From Chryseobacterium camelliae (lineage in GTDB: Bacteria; Bacteroidota; Bacteroidia; Flavobacteriales; Weeksellaceae), in NCBI RefSeq assembly GCF_030818575.1, contig NZ_JAUTAL010000001.1, positions 1,302,001-1,366,000 on the forward strand: 64,000 bases of DNA, given 5' to 3'. Shown piece by piece: positions 28,137-37,069 of the stretch (its first letter is position 1; each line of letters starts with the position of its first letter). The position numbers and the translations under genes are program-made. Under the pieces are notes generated by a model. The model ran no database searches. It had not been told where the DNA came from and saw only the letters and a program-made list of their open reading frames with translations.

Positions 28137-29837
28137 ATGAAAAAATATGTTATAGGATTAGACTACGGAACCGATTCTGTTCGGGCAGTCCTCATCGATA
28201 CCAAAAACGGAGCAGAGCTGGCTTCCTCGGTAAGTTATTATAAACGATGGAAAGAAGGCCGTTTCTGCAGTCCTGAAAAAAACAGGTTCAGGCAGCATCC
28301 TTCAGACCATATCGAAGGACTGGAAAAAACCATCACCGAAGTGGTTCGGCAAAGCGGTGTACAGCCGGAAGAAATTGTCAGTATCTGCATCGATACCACT
28401 GGATCATCGCCTCTTCCCGTAAATCATGACGGAATAGCCCTTTCCCTGACACCGGGCTTTGAAGAAAACCCGAATGCCATGATGGTATTGTGGAAAGACC
28501 ACACGTCGATTCTTGAAGCTGAAGAAATCAATACCCTCGCCAGAACCTGGGGCGGTGAAGATTACACCCGTTTTGAAGGCGGTATCTATTCCTCCGAGTG
28601 GTTTTGGGCGAAAATCCTGCACATCAATCGTGTGGATGAAGAAGTGAAAAATGCAGCGCACAGCTGGATGGAACACTGCGATTACATTACTTTCCTGTTG
28701 TCAGATCATCAGGATCTCAAAACGTTCAAAAGGAGCCGTTGTGCGGCCGGGCATAAAGCCATGTGGCACGAAAGCTGGGGCGGACTGCCTTCTGAGGATT
28801 TTCTCAACAGGCTCGACCCGTCTTTAGGACAGTTGAGAGGAAGATTATACGATAAAACCTATACTTCGGACGAAGTCGCCGGCCATCTTAATGAAGAATG
28901 GGCACAAAAATTAGGATTAACCACTTCTACAGTGATCGCTGTCGGCACTTTTGATGCCCATTCCGGTGCGATAGGAGTTAAGGTCGAGGAAAATACCCTG
29001 GTGAGAATTATGGGAACCTCTACCTGCGACATTATGGTAGCCCCAACCGAAATCATTGGCGACAAAACCGTAAAAGGAATCTGCGGCCAGGTAGACGGAT
29101 CCGTGATCCCGGGAATGGCCGGACTGGAAGCAGGACAATCTGCTTTCGGAGATGTATTGGCCTGGTTCCGCGACATTCTGATGTGGCCGGTAAACAACAT
29201 GCTGCAGCATTCCGAGATCATTTCACCGGAACAGAAAGCACAGCTTAAAGAAGAATTTGAAAATAACCTGATCAAAAATTTAACCCTGGAAGCAGAAAAA
29301 ATTCCTGTTGGTGAAGCCATTCCGGTAGCCCTGGATTGGGTGAACGGAAGAAGGACTCCGGATGCCAATCAGGAACTGAAGGCGGCCATCAGCCACCTTT
29401 CCCTGGGAACCAAAGCCCCGCATATTTTCAAAGCACTGGTAAATGCCATCTGCTTCGGAGCCAAGAAAATCGTAGACCGTTTCGAGGAAGAAGGAGTTTC
29501 TATCCATAAAGTAATCGGAATCGGAGGCGTGGCCCGAAAATCCCCGTTTATTATGCAGACATTGGCCAATGTGCTGGATATGCCGATCATTGTTGCGGCT
29601 TCAGACCAGGCACCGGCTTTGGGCGCTGCCATTTACGCTGCTGTGGCCGCAGGTGTTTATCCTGATGTTCAGGAAGCCAGCCGTCAGATGGGTTCCGATT
29701 TTGAAGCGGAATACCATCCGCAGCCGGAACAGGTGCAGGAGTATGCCCGACTGATGCAGCAATACCAGCAGCTTGCCGACTTTACGGAAAGCGTAATTAA
29801 GAGCCCTGTTAAGGTTCTCAACCTTAACAGGGCTTAA
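28137..29837 (+). CDS. araB: Ribulokinase
   Basis: A 566-residue cytoplasmic FGGY-family kinase that phosphorylates L-ribulose to L-ribulose 5-phosphate. The N-terminal phosphate-binding segment GLDYGTDSVRAVLID and the C-terminal nucleotide-binding segment GIGGVARKSPF are typical; the length fits E. coli-type AraB. It is first in an operon with araD (20 bp gap), then araA, an epimerase and a symporter, and has an AraR-type box upstream. Function is clear from both sequence and neighbours. Confidence 0.95.
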   Translation: MKKYVIGLDYGTDSVRAVLIDTKNGAELASSVSYYKRWKEGRFCSPEKNRFRQHPSDHIEGLEKTITEVVRQSGVQPEEIVSICIDTTGSSPLPVNHDGIALSLTPGFEENPNAMMVLWKDHTSILEAEEINTLARTWGGEDYTRFEGGIYSSEWFWAKILHINRVDEEVKNAAHSWMEHCDYITFLLSDHQDLKTFKRSRCAAGHKAMWHESWGGLPSEDFLNRLDPSLGQLRGRLYDKTYTSDEVAGHLNEEWAQKLGLTTSTVIAVGTFDAHSGAIGVKVEENTLVRIMGTSTCDIMVAPTEIIGDKTVKGICGQVDGSVIPGMAGLEAGQSAFGDVLAWFRDILMWPVNNMLQHSEIISPEQKAQLKEEFENNLIKNLTLEAEKIPVGEAIPVALDWVNGRRTPDANQELKAAISHLSLGTKAPHIFKALVNAICFGAKKIVDRFEEEGVSIHKVIGIGGVARKSPFIMQTLANVLDMPIIVAASDQAPALGAAIYAAVAAGVYPDVQEASRQMGSDFEAEYHPQPEQVQEYARLMQQYQQLADFTESVIKSPVKVLNLNRA

Positions 29838-29857
29838 ATCACCAAAAAACAAACAAC

Positions 29858-30556
29858 ATGAAAAAATATAAAGAACTTCAACGGGAGTGTTACGAAGCCA
29901 ATATGCAGCTCGATGCATTGAAGCTTGTGGTTTATACTTTTGGAAACGTAAGCGCTGTTGACCGCAACGAAGGCATTTTTGCCATCAAACCGAGCGGCGT
30001 TCCCTATGCCGATTTAAAGCCAAAAGATATGGTGATCCTGGATTACGATGCGAATGTCATCGAAGGAAAGCTGAGGCCGTCTTCCGACACCAAGACCCAT
30101 GCGTACCTGTACAAAAACTGGGAAAACATCGGCGGGATTTCCCATACACATGCCATCTATTCCGTGGCGTGGGCACAGGCACAGATGGACATCCCTATTT
30201 TCGGGACCACTCATGCGGATCACCTGACTTCCGATATTCCATGTGCACCACCGATGCACGACAGCCTGATCGAGGGCAACTACGAATACAACACCGGCAT
30301 CCAGATCCTCGACTGTTTCAGAGAGAAAAACCTCTCACCGCAGGAAGTGGAAATGGTCCTGATCGGGAACCACGGTCCCTTTACTTGGGGAAAAAATGCA
30401 GAAAAAGCGGTGTATAACAGCAAAGTCCTGGAAACCATAGCGGAAATGGCTTACCTCACAAGACAGATCAATCCGGACGCGCTTCGTTTAAAAGATTCGT
30501 TAATTAAAAAACATTACGAAAGAAAGCACGGCAAAGATGCTTATTACGGACAGTAG
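29858..30556 (+). CDS. araD: L-ribulose-5-phosphate 4-epimerase
   Basis: A 232-residue class II aldolase-fold epimerase converting L-ribulose 5-phosphate to D-xylulose 5-phosphate. Zn ligands are visible as His96 and His98 (SHTHAIYS) and His172 (GNHGPFTWG), positions matching E. coli AraD within one residue. The start ATG follows the araB stop by 20 bp. Translated in the cytoplasm; links arabinose to the pentose phosphate pathway. Confidence 0.95.
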   Translation: MKKYKELQRECYEANMQLDALKLVVYTFGNVSAVDRNEGIFAIKPSGVPYADLKPKDMVILDYDANVIEGKLRPSSDTKTHAYLYKNWENIGGISHTHAIYSVAWAQAQMDIPIFGTTHADHLTSDIPCAPPMHDSLIEGNYEYNTGIQILDCFREKNLSPQEVEMVLIGNHGPFTWGKNAEKAVYNSKVLETIAEMAYLTRQINPDALRLKDSLIKKHYERKHGKDAYYGQ

Positions 30557-30766
30557 CAGGCGGCTGGCTGTTGGCTTTTAGCTTCTGGCTGCTTTAAAAT
30601 ATAAACCTCATAGGTTTTTAAAACCTATGAGGTTTGGCGAAAAACGAATCCAAAAGGTTCAACATAAAATAATCATCTAAACCTAACGGGTTTCCAAAAC
30701 CCGTTAGGTTTTATAAGAAACAGCATTAAAAATCAATCATCAATTATCAATCATCATTTATAAACT
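30557..30766. repeat. Two palindromic hairpin repeats between araD and araA
   Basis: After a stretch ggctggctgttggcttttagcttctggctg (itself repetitive), the gap has AAACCTCATAGGTTTTT/AAACCTATGAGGTTT (30603-30635) and AAACCTAACGGGTTT/AAACCCGTTAGGTTT (30679-30712). They lie inside an apparent operon, so they may reduce or process the transcript before araA. No promoter of the TAnnTTTG type is obvious in front of araA. Confidence 0.7.
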
Positions 30767-32263
30767 ATGTTAACACCTCTCAATACGAAAGAAATCTGGT
30801 TCATTACGGGAAGCCAGCATTTATACGGCCCTGAAACATTAGCGCAGGTTGCCGAGCATTCAGCGAAAATCGTAGAAGCGTTCAATGCTTCGTCACAGAT
30901 TCCTGTAAAAGTGGTTTTAAAGCCTACTGTGAAAACAACGGAAGAAATTTTCGAAACCCTTGTAGCCGCCAACCATACCGCAGCCTGTATCGGAGTGGTG
31001 ACCTGGATGCATACCTTTTCACCGGCTAAAATGTGGATCCGCGGACTGTCGGCTTTGCAGAAACCCTTGCTTCACCTTCATACCCAATTCAACCAGGATA
31101 TTCCATGGTCAACGATGGATATGGATTTTATGAACCTGAACCAGGCCGCGCACGGCGACCGTGAATTCGGATTTATGGTGAGTCGCCTACGTAAAAACAG
31201 AAAAGTGGTGGTGGGACACTGGGCAGAAGAAAGGGTACAGAAACAGATTGGTGACTGGAGCCTCGTGGCTGCCGGCTGGGATGACTGGCAGGGTGCTAAG
31301 TTCGCCCGTTTCGGAGATAACATGCGGTATGTGGCCGTAACCGATGGTGATAAAGTAGAAGCGGAAACCAAATTCGGATTCTCCGTAAATACCTGGGGAA
31401 TCGGTGACCTGGTAAGTGTGATCAACGGAATCGGAGAGGGCGAAGTAAAAACCCTGATCGAAGAATATGAAGCATCCTACAGAATGGCAGAATCCCTGCT
31501 TTCAGGTGGTGCCAACAGAAAATCGCTGGAAACCGCTGCCAGAATTGAGCTTGGTCTTGAAAAATTCCTGAAAGACGGAAACTTTAAAGGATTCTCCGAT
31601 ACTTTCGAAGACCTTCACGGGATGGAACAGCTTCCGGGAATCGCCGTACAGCGACTGATGGAAAAAGGATATGGTTTTGCCGGCGAAGGCGACTGGAAAA
31701 CGGCAGCCCTGGTGAGAGCCATGAAAACCATGGGACAGGGATTGGAAGGCGGAAACGCATTCATGGAAGATTATACCTATCATTTAAATCCTTCCAACCC
31801 ATCTATTTTAGGTTCCCACATGCTGGAAGTAGATCCGGTGCTGGCTGCTGATAAGCCATCATGTGAAATCCACCCGCTGGGAATCGGTGGAAAGGCCGAC
31901 CCCGTAAGACTGGTTTTTAATTCAAGAGGCAATACCGATTCGCTGGTTGCGGCACTGATGGATTTCGGAAACCATTTCAGATTGCTGATCAACAAAACAA
32001 AATCGCTGGACATTACCGAAGATCTTCCGAAACTTCCGGTAGCAAGGGTGCTCTGGAAACCGCTTCCGGATCTTTATACGGCTGCTGAAGCATGGATCCT
32101 GGCCGGTGGTGCGCACCATACCTGCTACAGTGAAAACCTGACGGTGGATCAGCTGGAGGATTTCGCAGAAATGGCGGGAATTGAATCGCTGGTGATCGAT
32201 GAGCACACGAAAATCCGTGATTTTAAGAACACCCTTCGATGGAATGAAATCTATTACCGTTAA
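30767..32263 (+). CDS. araA: L-arabinose isomerase
   Basis: A 498-residue cytoplasmic enzyme that interconverts L-arabinose and L-ribulose. The length matches the family (about 500). Family blocks are seen from the start ([13 protein letters not shown]) to the end ([12 protein letters not shown], which contains the conserved C-terminal metal/active-site His). Mn-dependent in characterised members. It is third in the araB-araD-araA order, separated from araD by hairpins, and followed 23 bp later by an aldose epimerase. Confidence 0.96.
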   Translation: MLTPLNTKEIWFITGSQHLYGPETLAQVAEHSAKIVEAFNASSQIPVKVVLKPTVKTTEEIFETLVAANHTAACIGVVTWMHTFSPAKMWIRGLSALQKPLLHLHTQFNQDIPWSTMDMDFMNLNQAAHGDREFGFMVSRLRKNRKVVVGHWAEERVQKQIGDWSLVAAGWDDWQGAKFARFGDNMRYVAVTDGDKVEAETKFGFSVNTWGIGDLVSVINGIGEGEVKTLIEEYEASYRMAESLLSGGANRKSLETAARIELGLEKFLKDGNFKGFSDTFEDLHGMEQLPGIAVQRLMEKGYGFAGEGDWKTAALVRAMKTMGQGLEGGNAFMEDYTYHLNPSNPSILGSHMLEVDPVLAADKPSCEIHPLGIGGKADPVRLVFNSRGNTDSLVAALMDFGNHFRLLINKTKSLDITEDLPKLPVARVLWKPLPDLYTAAEAWILAGGAHHTCYSENLTVDQLEDFAEMAGIESLVIDEHTKIRDFKNTLRWNEIYYR

Positions 32264-32286
32264 TTCTTTAACAAATATCATATATT

Positions 32287-33447
32287 ATGAAAAAAATAGG
32301 AGGCAGTTTATTCATTTTATTAGCAGTTTTATGTATTTTCGGCTGCAATAAAAAGGAAAACAACAATAAAACGAACTCAGATACCATGGAAAATGTACAG
32401 GTTTCAGATTACGGAGTTACCGCAAAAGGAGATTCCATTAAGAAATATACCTTAAGCAACAAAAATGGGATGAAGGTGGAGGTCATCAATTATGGTGGAA
32501 TCATCACTTCGCTTACCGCTCCCGATAAGGACGGGAAATACCAGGACGTGGTTTTAGGATTCACCAAACCTGAAGATTATTTCAACGGGAATCCGTATTA
32601 TTTCGGCGCATTGATCGGAAGGTATGGAAACAGGATTGCCAATGCCAAATTCACATTAGATGGCAAAACATATGACATCGACAAAAACGACGGCCCAAAC
32701 AGCCTTCACGGAGGAAAAGAAGGGTTCCATACCAAAATATGGACGGTAGAACAGGTGAAAGATGCCAAACTTCCGACTCTGAAATTAACCTATGTAAGTG
32801 CTGACGGTGAAGAAGGATATCCAGGAAAACTAACAACTACGGTTCTTTATACCCTTACCGACGACAATGCCCTGGAAATTTCTTATGAAGCGGAAACCGA
32901 TAAACCGACTGTCGTAAACCTTACACAGCATTCCTACTTCAATCTTTCCGGGAACTTTTCCAATCTGATTACGGATCATGAACTTCAGATCAACGGAGAT
33001 AAATTCTTACCGGTAAACAAGACGCTTATTCCTTTAGGAGAAGAAAAAAGCGTGAAAGGAACCCCGTTTGACTTTACGGCTGCCAAAGCGATCGGCAAAG
33101 ACATCAATGCAGAAGACGAACAATTGAAATTAGGTGGCGGATACGATCACAACTGGATCCTGAACGGAACCGGAATGAGAACCATCGCTACGGTGTACCA
33201 TCCTGCAAGCGGAAGGGTAATGGAAGTAATTACCGATCAGCCGGGCGTGCAGTTTTACTCCGGAAATTTCCTGGACGGAAAATTCGATACCAAAACCGGT
33301 GGCAAATATGAAAAAAGAAGCGGATTCTGCCTGGAAACCCAGCACTATCCGGATTCTCCGAACCAGCCTGCTTTCCCTTCCACGGAGCTGAAGCCGGGAC
33401 AAAAATATCAGACCAAAACCATTTATAAATTTTCTGTTAAAAAATAA
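32287..33447 (+). CDS. galM: Aldose 1-epimerase (mutarotase), lipoprotein
   Basis: A 386-residue protein of the GalM family, which speeds conversion between alpha and beta anomers of free sugars. A lipoprotein signal with lipobox CIFGC (Cys near residue 20) and a charged tether show it is anchored in an envelope membrane rather than cytoplasmic. Family motifs: NYGGIITSL, GALIGRYGNRI, NLTQHSYFNL (catalytic His) and the C-terminal CLETQHYPDSPN with the catalytic base Glu. Its place between araA and the symporter implies it prepares arabinose (or xylose) before uptake; the precise sugar is inferred. Confidence 0.9.
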   Translation: MKKIGGSLFILLAVLCIFGCNKKENNNKTNSDTMENVQVSDYGVTAKGDSIKKYTLSNKNGMKVEVINYGGIITSLTAPDKDGKYQDVVLGFTKPEDYFNGNPYYFGALIGRYGNRIANAKFTLDGKTYDIDKNDGPNSLHGGKEGFHTKIWTVEQVKDAKLPTLKLTYVSADGEEGYPGKLTTTVLYTLTDDNALEISYEAETDKPTVVNLTQHSYFNLSGNFSNLITDHELQINGDKFLPVNKTLIPLGEEKSVKGTPFDFTAAKAIGKDINAEDEQLKLGGGYDHNWILNGTGMRTIATVYHPASGRVMEVITDQPGVQFYSGNFLDGKFDTKTGGKYEKRSGFCLETQHYPDSPNQPAFPSTELKPGQKYQTKTIYKFSVKK

Positions 33448-33449
33448 GT

Positions 33450-35177
33450 ATGGGAAAACTCGCAACCATTGATATCATCATCTTCTTAATCTATTTTGTG
33501 GTGGTAGCATCCTACGGACTCTGGATTTACAAAAAGAAGAAATCCGAGTCTACGGGCAGTAAAGATTATTTCCTTGCCGAAGGTTCATTGACCTGGTGGG
33601 CGATCGGAGCCAGCTTGATCGCTTCCAATATTTCGGCGGAGCAGTTTATCGGGATGAGCGGTGAAGGATTTTTCGTGGGAGTGGCCGTTGCCGCCTACGA
33701 ATGGATTGCCGCTGTTGCCCTGATCATCATCGCCGTATGGTTTATCCCGATCTACCTCAAAAATAAGATCTACACCATGCCGCAGTTTCTGGAAACCCGG
33801 TACAACAAATCGGTTTCCCTGATCATGGCCGTATTCTGGCTGTTTTTGTATGTGATTGTCAACCTGACTTCCATCCTGTATCTTGGAGCTTTGGCGATTG
33901 ATACCTTATTGGGTGGCGAGCACCTTCACATCATTATGATCGTCCTGCTGCTGATGGCTTTGCTGATCGGTTTAGGAGGAATGAAAGTAATCGGGTACAC
34001 CGACGTAATCCAGGTAGCTGTACTGATCATCGGAGGTTTTGCTACCGTATACATGGCCCTGCAGATCGTTGACCAGAGAATCAACGGTGCCGCAGTAGGA
34101 AATGCCCTGGCCGGATTCAATACCCTGATGAATGAAGCACCGGGACATTTTAAATTAATGCTGAATAAACCAACGACCACCACAACGACTTTAGGGATGC
34201 CTCAGAATATGGACGTTCAGAAATACGTGGTGTTACCGGGACTGGCGATGTATTTTGCCGGACAGTGGATCGTTAACCTGAACTATTGGGGCTGTAACCA
34301 GTACATCACCCAACGTGCGCTGGGAGCCGACCTGAAAACGGCAAGGACCGGGATCCTGTTTGCCGGATTCCTGAAATTATTTATGCCCATCATCGTAATG
34401 CTTCCGGGGATTGCAGCCTACGTGCTGTACACGAAAGGGCAGCTTCCTGGTTTCAGTGGAGTGAAAGACGGTGCTTATTCTGCAATATTAGGATTTTTAC
34501 CTGAAGGACTGAAGGGGCTTGCCGTAGCAGCTTTAACGGCTGCTATCGTAGCCTCCCTGGCTGGAAAAGTAAACAGTATTTCAACGATCTTCACTCTGGA
34601 TATCTATAAAAAATACCTGAAAACGGATGCTACCGAAATCCAGATGGTAAGAACAGGAAGATGGGTAATTATTTCAGCTATGATTATTGCACTGGCCTTC
34701 ACCTGGACCGACGTTCTGGGCATTGGTGGGGAAGGTGGATTTACCTTCATCCAGAAGTACACCGGATTTATCAGCCCCGGGGTTTTTGCCATGTTCTTAT
34801 TGGGAATGTTCTGGAAGAGAACCACCGGGACTGCCGCTTTGGTAGGGGTAATCTTAGGGTTCGTACTAGCAATCTTCTTCAACAGCTTTGCCATCGGCAT
34901 TTTCGGAAAAGAAACCTGGCTGTATACGGCATTTACCTATGAAAAACTGGAAAACGGTGTAGTGCATACCATCACCGAAATCCCGTTCCTGATCAATATG
35001 GGATGGTCGTTCTTCATTACCATCGTCGTAATGGTTCTGATCAGCCTTGCCGGACCGAAAGTCAATCCGAAAGCCTTTGCCATCGACAGCAAAATGTTTA
35101 AGGTAGACTCAAGAACGATGGTTTTAATTGTCATTACTTTATTGCTGCTTACTGCTATTTATGTAAGATTGTGGTAA
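33450..35177 (+). CDS. SSS-family sodium/sugar symporter
   Basis: A 575-residue inner-membrane protein of the solute:sodium symporter family with about 14 hydrophobic helices. The start segment IDIIIFLIYFVVVASYGLW and the block FLAEGSLTWWAIGASLIASNISAEQ (positions about 33567-33640) are typical of sugar-type SSS proteins. It overlaps no other gene but starts 2 bp after the epimerase stop, so translation is likely coupled. Arabinose is the likely substrate from context; SSS sugar carriers in Bacteroidota also move xylose, galactose or glucose. Confidence 0.9.
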   Translation: MGKLATIDIIIFLIYFVVVASYGLWIYKKKKSESTGSKDYFLAEGSLTWWAIGASLIASNISAEQFIGMSGEGFFVGVAVAAYEWIAAVALIIIAVWFIPIYLKNKIYTMPQFLETRYNKSVSLIMAVFWLFLYVIVNLTSILYLGALAIDTLLGGEHLHIIMIVLLLMALLIGLGGMKVIGYTDVIQVAVLIIGGFATVYMALQIVDQRINGAAVGNALAGFNTLMNEAPGHFKLMLNKPTTTTTTLGMPQNMDVQKYVVLPGLAMYFAGQWIVNLNYWGCNQYITQRALGADLKTARTGILFAGFLKLFMPIIVMLPGIAAYVLYTKGQLPGFSGVKDGAYSAILGFLPEGLKGLAVAALTAAIVASLAGKVNSISTIFTLDIYKKYLKTDATEIQMVRTGRWVIISAMIIALAFTWTDVLGIGGEGGFTFIQKYTGFISPGVFAMFLLGMFWKRTTGTAALVGVILGFVLAIFFNSFAIGIFGKETWLYTAFTYEKLENGVVHTITEIPFLINMGWSFFITIVVMVLISLAGPKVNPKAFAIDSKMFKVDSRTMVLIVITLLLLTAIYVRLW

Positions 35178-35194
35178 TATTTAATTTAATAAAG

Positions 35195-35236
35195 AATAAA
35201 GCAGGATGTCAATAATGGCATTCTGCTTTATTTTTA
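35195..35236 (+). terminator. Terminator of the araB operon
   Basis: AAAGCAGgATGtCA and TGgCATtCTGCTTT form an imperfect stem followed by ATTTTTA, just after the symporter stop. Confidence 0.78.
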
Positions 35237-35295
35237 TAGATTTCCTTGTAGTTTTTAATATATTTGGTAATAAACTATTATTAAAAAATAATCAA

Positions 35296-35879
35296 ATGAG
35301 TTTCTTTAAAAAGATTTTTTCAAAAAACAAAAGCTCGAATGGTGATAGACAGGATATGCCGAAGATACAAGAAATATATACTGATGACTATTTTAATGAT
35401 CGATATATTGAACAGCAACTATCCGAAGATGATTTGTTAGTGGGTGGGTCATTTAAAATGCTTGAAAGCTTTTTTATTGATAATAAGATTAAACCGCTTA
35501 TTGAAAAGCCAATTTACCATCCTTCAAATATTGATCAGGCAATTGAAGAGGGAATGGGCTTTTATGAGTATTGTAAGATCTTTGAACAAGAGGACAAACA
35601 AATTGGTTTAACATTGACCATTGCATTTTCTTATTTTTGATAAATGAATGGAACTTTAAGCTTTTTAATGATAAAACTCCTGAATTTCCTCTAAGATTTA
35701 TGACTTTAAAGTATAATAAAAACGGTGGTGTTATTTCACTCTATCCTTTCGAATATTCACTTAAAGTTTTAAATGGAGAAGCCAGTTTTAGCGATTTGTT
35801 TAAGAAGCTGAAAGCTAATCTCGGAAACATGCCTTCAGCATCAGAAATTCTGCAAAATTTAAAAGACGATCTTAAATAA
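35296..35879 (+). CDS. Unknown protein, split by a likely one-base deletion
   Basis: Two frames (ending at 35640 and 35879) become one protein of about 194 residues if one T is added to the run at 35634-35638, giving AFSYFLINEWNFKLF across the join. I chose ATG 35296 (MSFFKKIFSKNK) because an earlier frame start at 35206 lies inside the upstream terminator. No family is recognised. The N-terminal basic stretch and later acidic and aromatic segments suggest a small soluble protein, possibly of the immunity- or DUF-type seen in Bacteroidota, but I do not assign a role. Lower GC than its neighbours. Confidence 0.55.
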
Positions 35880-35914
35880 CTGTTATGTCTATTTTTGTCT
35901 TGAAAATGTAAGAA

Positions 35915-36493
35915 ATGAGCAACTTCAACCAACTCATCCAACAACATTTCGGGCCCCTCAGCGTTGAGGATTTAAATACAATCCGTAAGTATTTCCGGGA
36001 AGAAAAGCTCTTGAAGAATGAATTTTTCACAAAGTCGGATCTGGTATGTAACCGTTTGAGCATGGTGAAATCCGGAATATTGCGGAGCTATGCGCTTTCA
36101 GACGGTAAGGAAATCACCCAGTGGCTTTCTGTTCCCGATTCCTTTATTACGGAAGCAGTGGGTTTCTTTTTCAATCAGCCTAACCGGTGGAATATACAGG
36201 CTTTTACAGAGGTAGAATTGCTGACTATCACGAAAACGGACTATCAGAAACTTTGTAAAGAATTTCCGAAGTGGAACGAAATCGAAAAACAGTTCATCAT
36301 CAAATGCTTCATGATGATGGAGGACCGGATTTTTTCTCACCTGTCAATGACAGCAGAAGAGCGGTATAACAGGTATTTTGACCATCAAAAAGAGCTTTTT
36401 ACCCAGGTCCCTTTCCAATATATTGCCTCCGTATTGGGAATGACGCCTGAAACGTTCAGCAGGATCAGGAAACGGCAGGCAGAAAAATCTTGA
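35915..36493 (+). CDS. Crp/Fnr-family transcriptional regulator
   Basis: A 192-residue protein with an N-terminal cyclic-nucleotide-binding-like domain (about residues 25-115) and a C-terminal winged HTH (FQYIASVLGMTPETFSRIR). It lacks the Cys cluster of true FNR. The pattern is that of the small Bacteroidota regulators often found beside a metabolic or membrane gene. A perfect dyad CTTGAC-TTTT-GTCAAG overlaps its stop codon and precedes the next gene, a candidate binding site. Confidence 0.85.
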   Translation: MSNFNQLIQQHFGPLSVEDLNTIRKYFREEKLLKNEFFTKSDLVCNRLSMVKSGILRSYALSDGKEITQWLSVPDSFITEAVGFFFNQPNRWNIQAFTEVELLTITKTDYQKLCKEFPKWNEIEKQFIIKCFMMMEDRIFSHLSMTAEERYNRYFDHQKELFTQVPFQYIASVLGMTPETFSRIRKRQAEKS

Positions 36494-36504
36494 CTTTTGT
36501 CAAG
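36489..36504. promoter_or_regulatory. CTTGAC-N4-GTCAAG dyad, possible Crp/Fnr-family site
   Basis: A perfect 6+6 inverted repeat with a 4-base spacer, similar in shape to TTGAT-N4-ATCAA-type Fnr sites. It lies about 60 bp before the DUF4260 start. Confidence 0.45.
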
Positions 36505-36564
36505 CGAAAAAATTTCAGGGCGACGGATATTTGTATCATTCAAAAACAACATATCACAAATCCA

Positions 36565-36921
36565 ATGAAAAATCTCCTGATACTTGAAGAAATTGCACAA
36601 TTCTGTTTATCTGTCTTTCTGTTCAGTCAGCTGGAATTTTCCTGGTGGCTTTTTCCCCTTTGCATCCTGCTCCCCGACTTTTCCATGATTGGCTATCTGT
36701 TCAATCCTAAATCCGGAGCATGGCTGTATAATATTTTCCATCATAAAATGACAGCGGTCATTGTTCTGATTGTCGGGTTTATTCTTCATTTTCCGATTGT
36801 AGAATTGGCAGGAATTATCCTGTTGGGGCATTCTTCCATGGATCGGATTTTCGGCTACGGACTGAAGTTCACTGATGATTTCAGGCATACACATCTGGTA
36901 TGGATCGGTAAAAGAAACTAA
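36565..36921 (+). CDS. DUF4260-type membrane protein
   Basis: I start this at ATG 36565 (MKNLLILEEIAQF), giving 118 residues; the longer frame from 36490 would overlap the regulator and the dyad. Three to four hydrophobic helices are visible, with motifs LLPDFSMIGYLFNPKSGA, YNIFHHK and GHSSMDRIFGYGLK that recall the DUF4260 family of integral membrane proteins of unknown role. It sits right behind the Crp/Fnr gene and is probably its target. Confidence 0.7.
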   Translation: MKNLLILEEIAQFCLSVFLFSQLEFSWWLFPLCILLPDFSMIGYLFNPKSGAWLYNIFHHKMTAVIVLIVGFILHFPIVELAGIILLGHSSMDRIFGYGLKFTDDFRHTHLVWIGKRN

Positions 36922-37042
36922 TGGTACCCTCTAATGAATCAGTTTAATTTGTTAATTTTTTGAAATCATCATCAGCTCATCAAAAATGTTTTCCGCCTAT
37001 GATCATAACAAGCATTTTAGGCTTACATAAAGGCTTTTATTT

Positions 37043-37050
37043 TATATTTG
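37043..37050 (+). promoter_or_regulatory. -7 promoter element for TPR-AraC gene
   Basis: TATATTTG, 20 bp before the start codon of the downstream gene; fits TAnnTTTG. Confidence 0.5.
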
Positions 37051-37069
37051 TGCAAAACATTGAAGATTT

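Noticed and set aside
35206..35295. Upstream extension of the unknown gene at 35296
   Set aside because: The extra 30 codons start inside the symporter terminator hairpin; ATG 35296 begins a more natural basic N-terminus.
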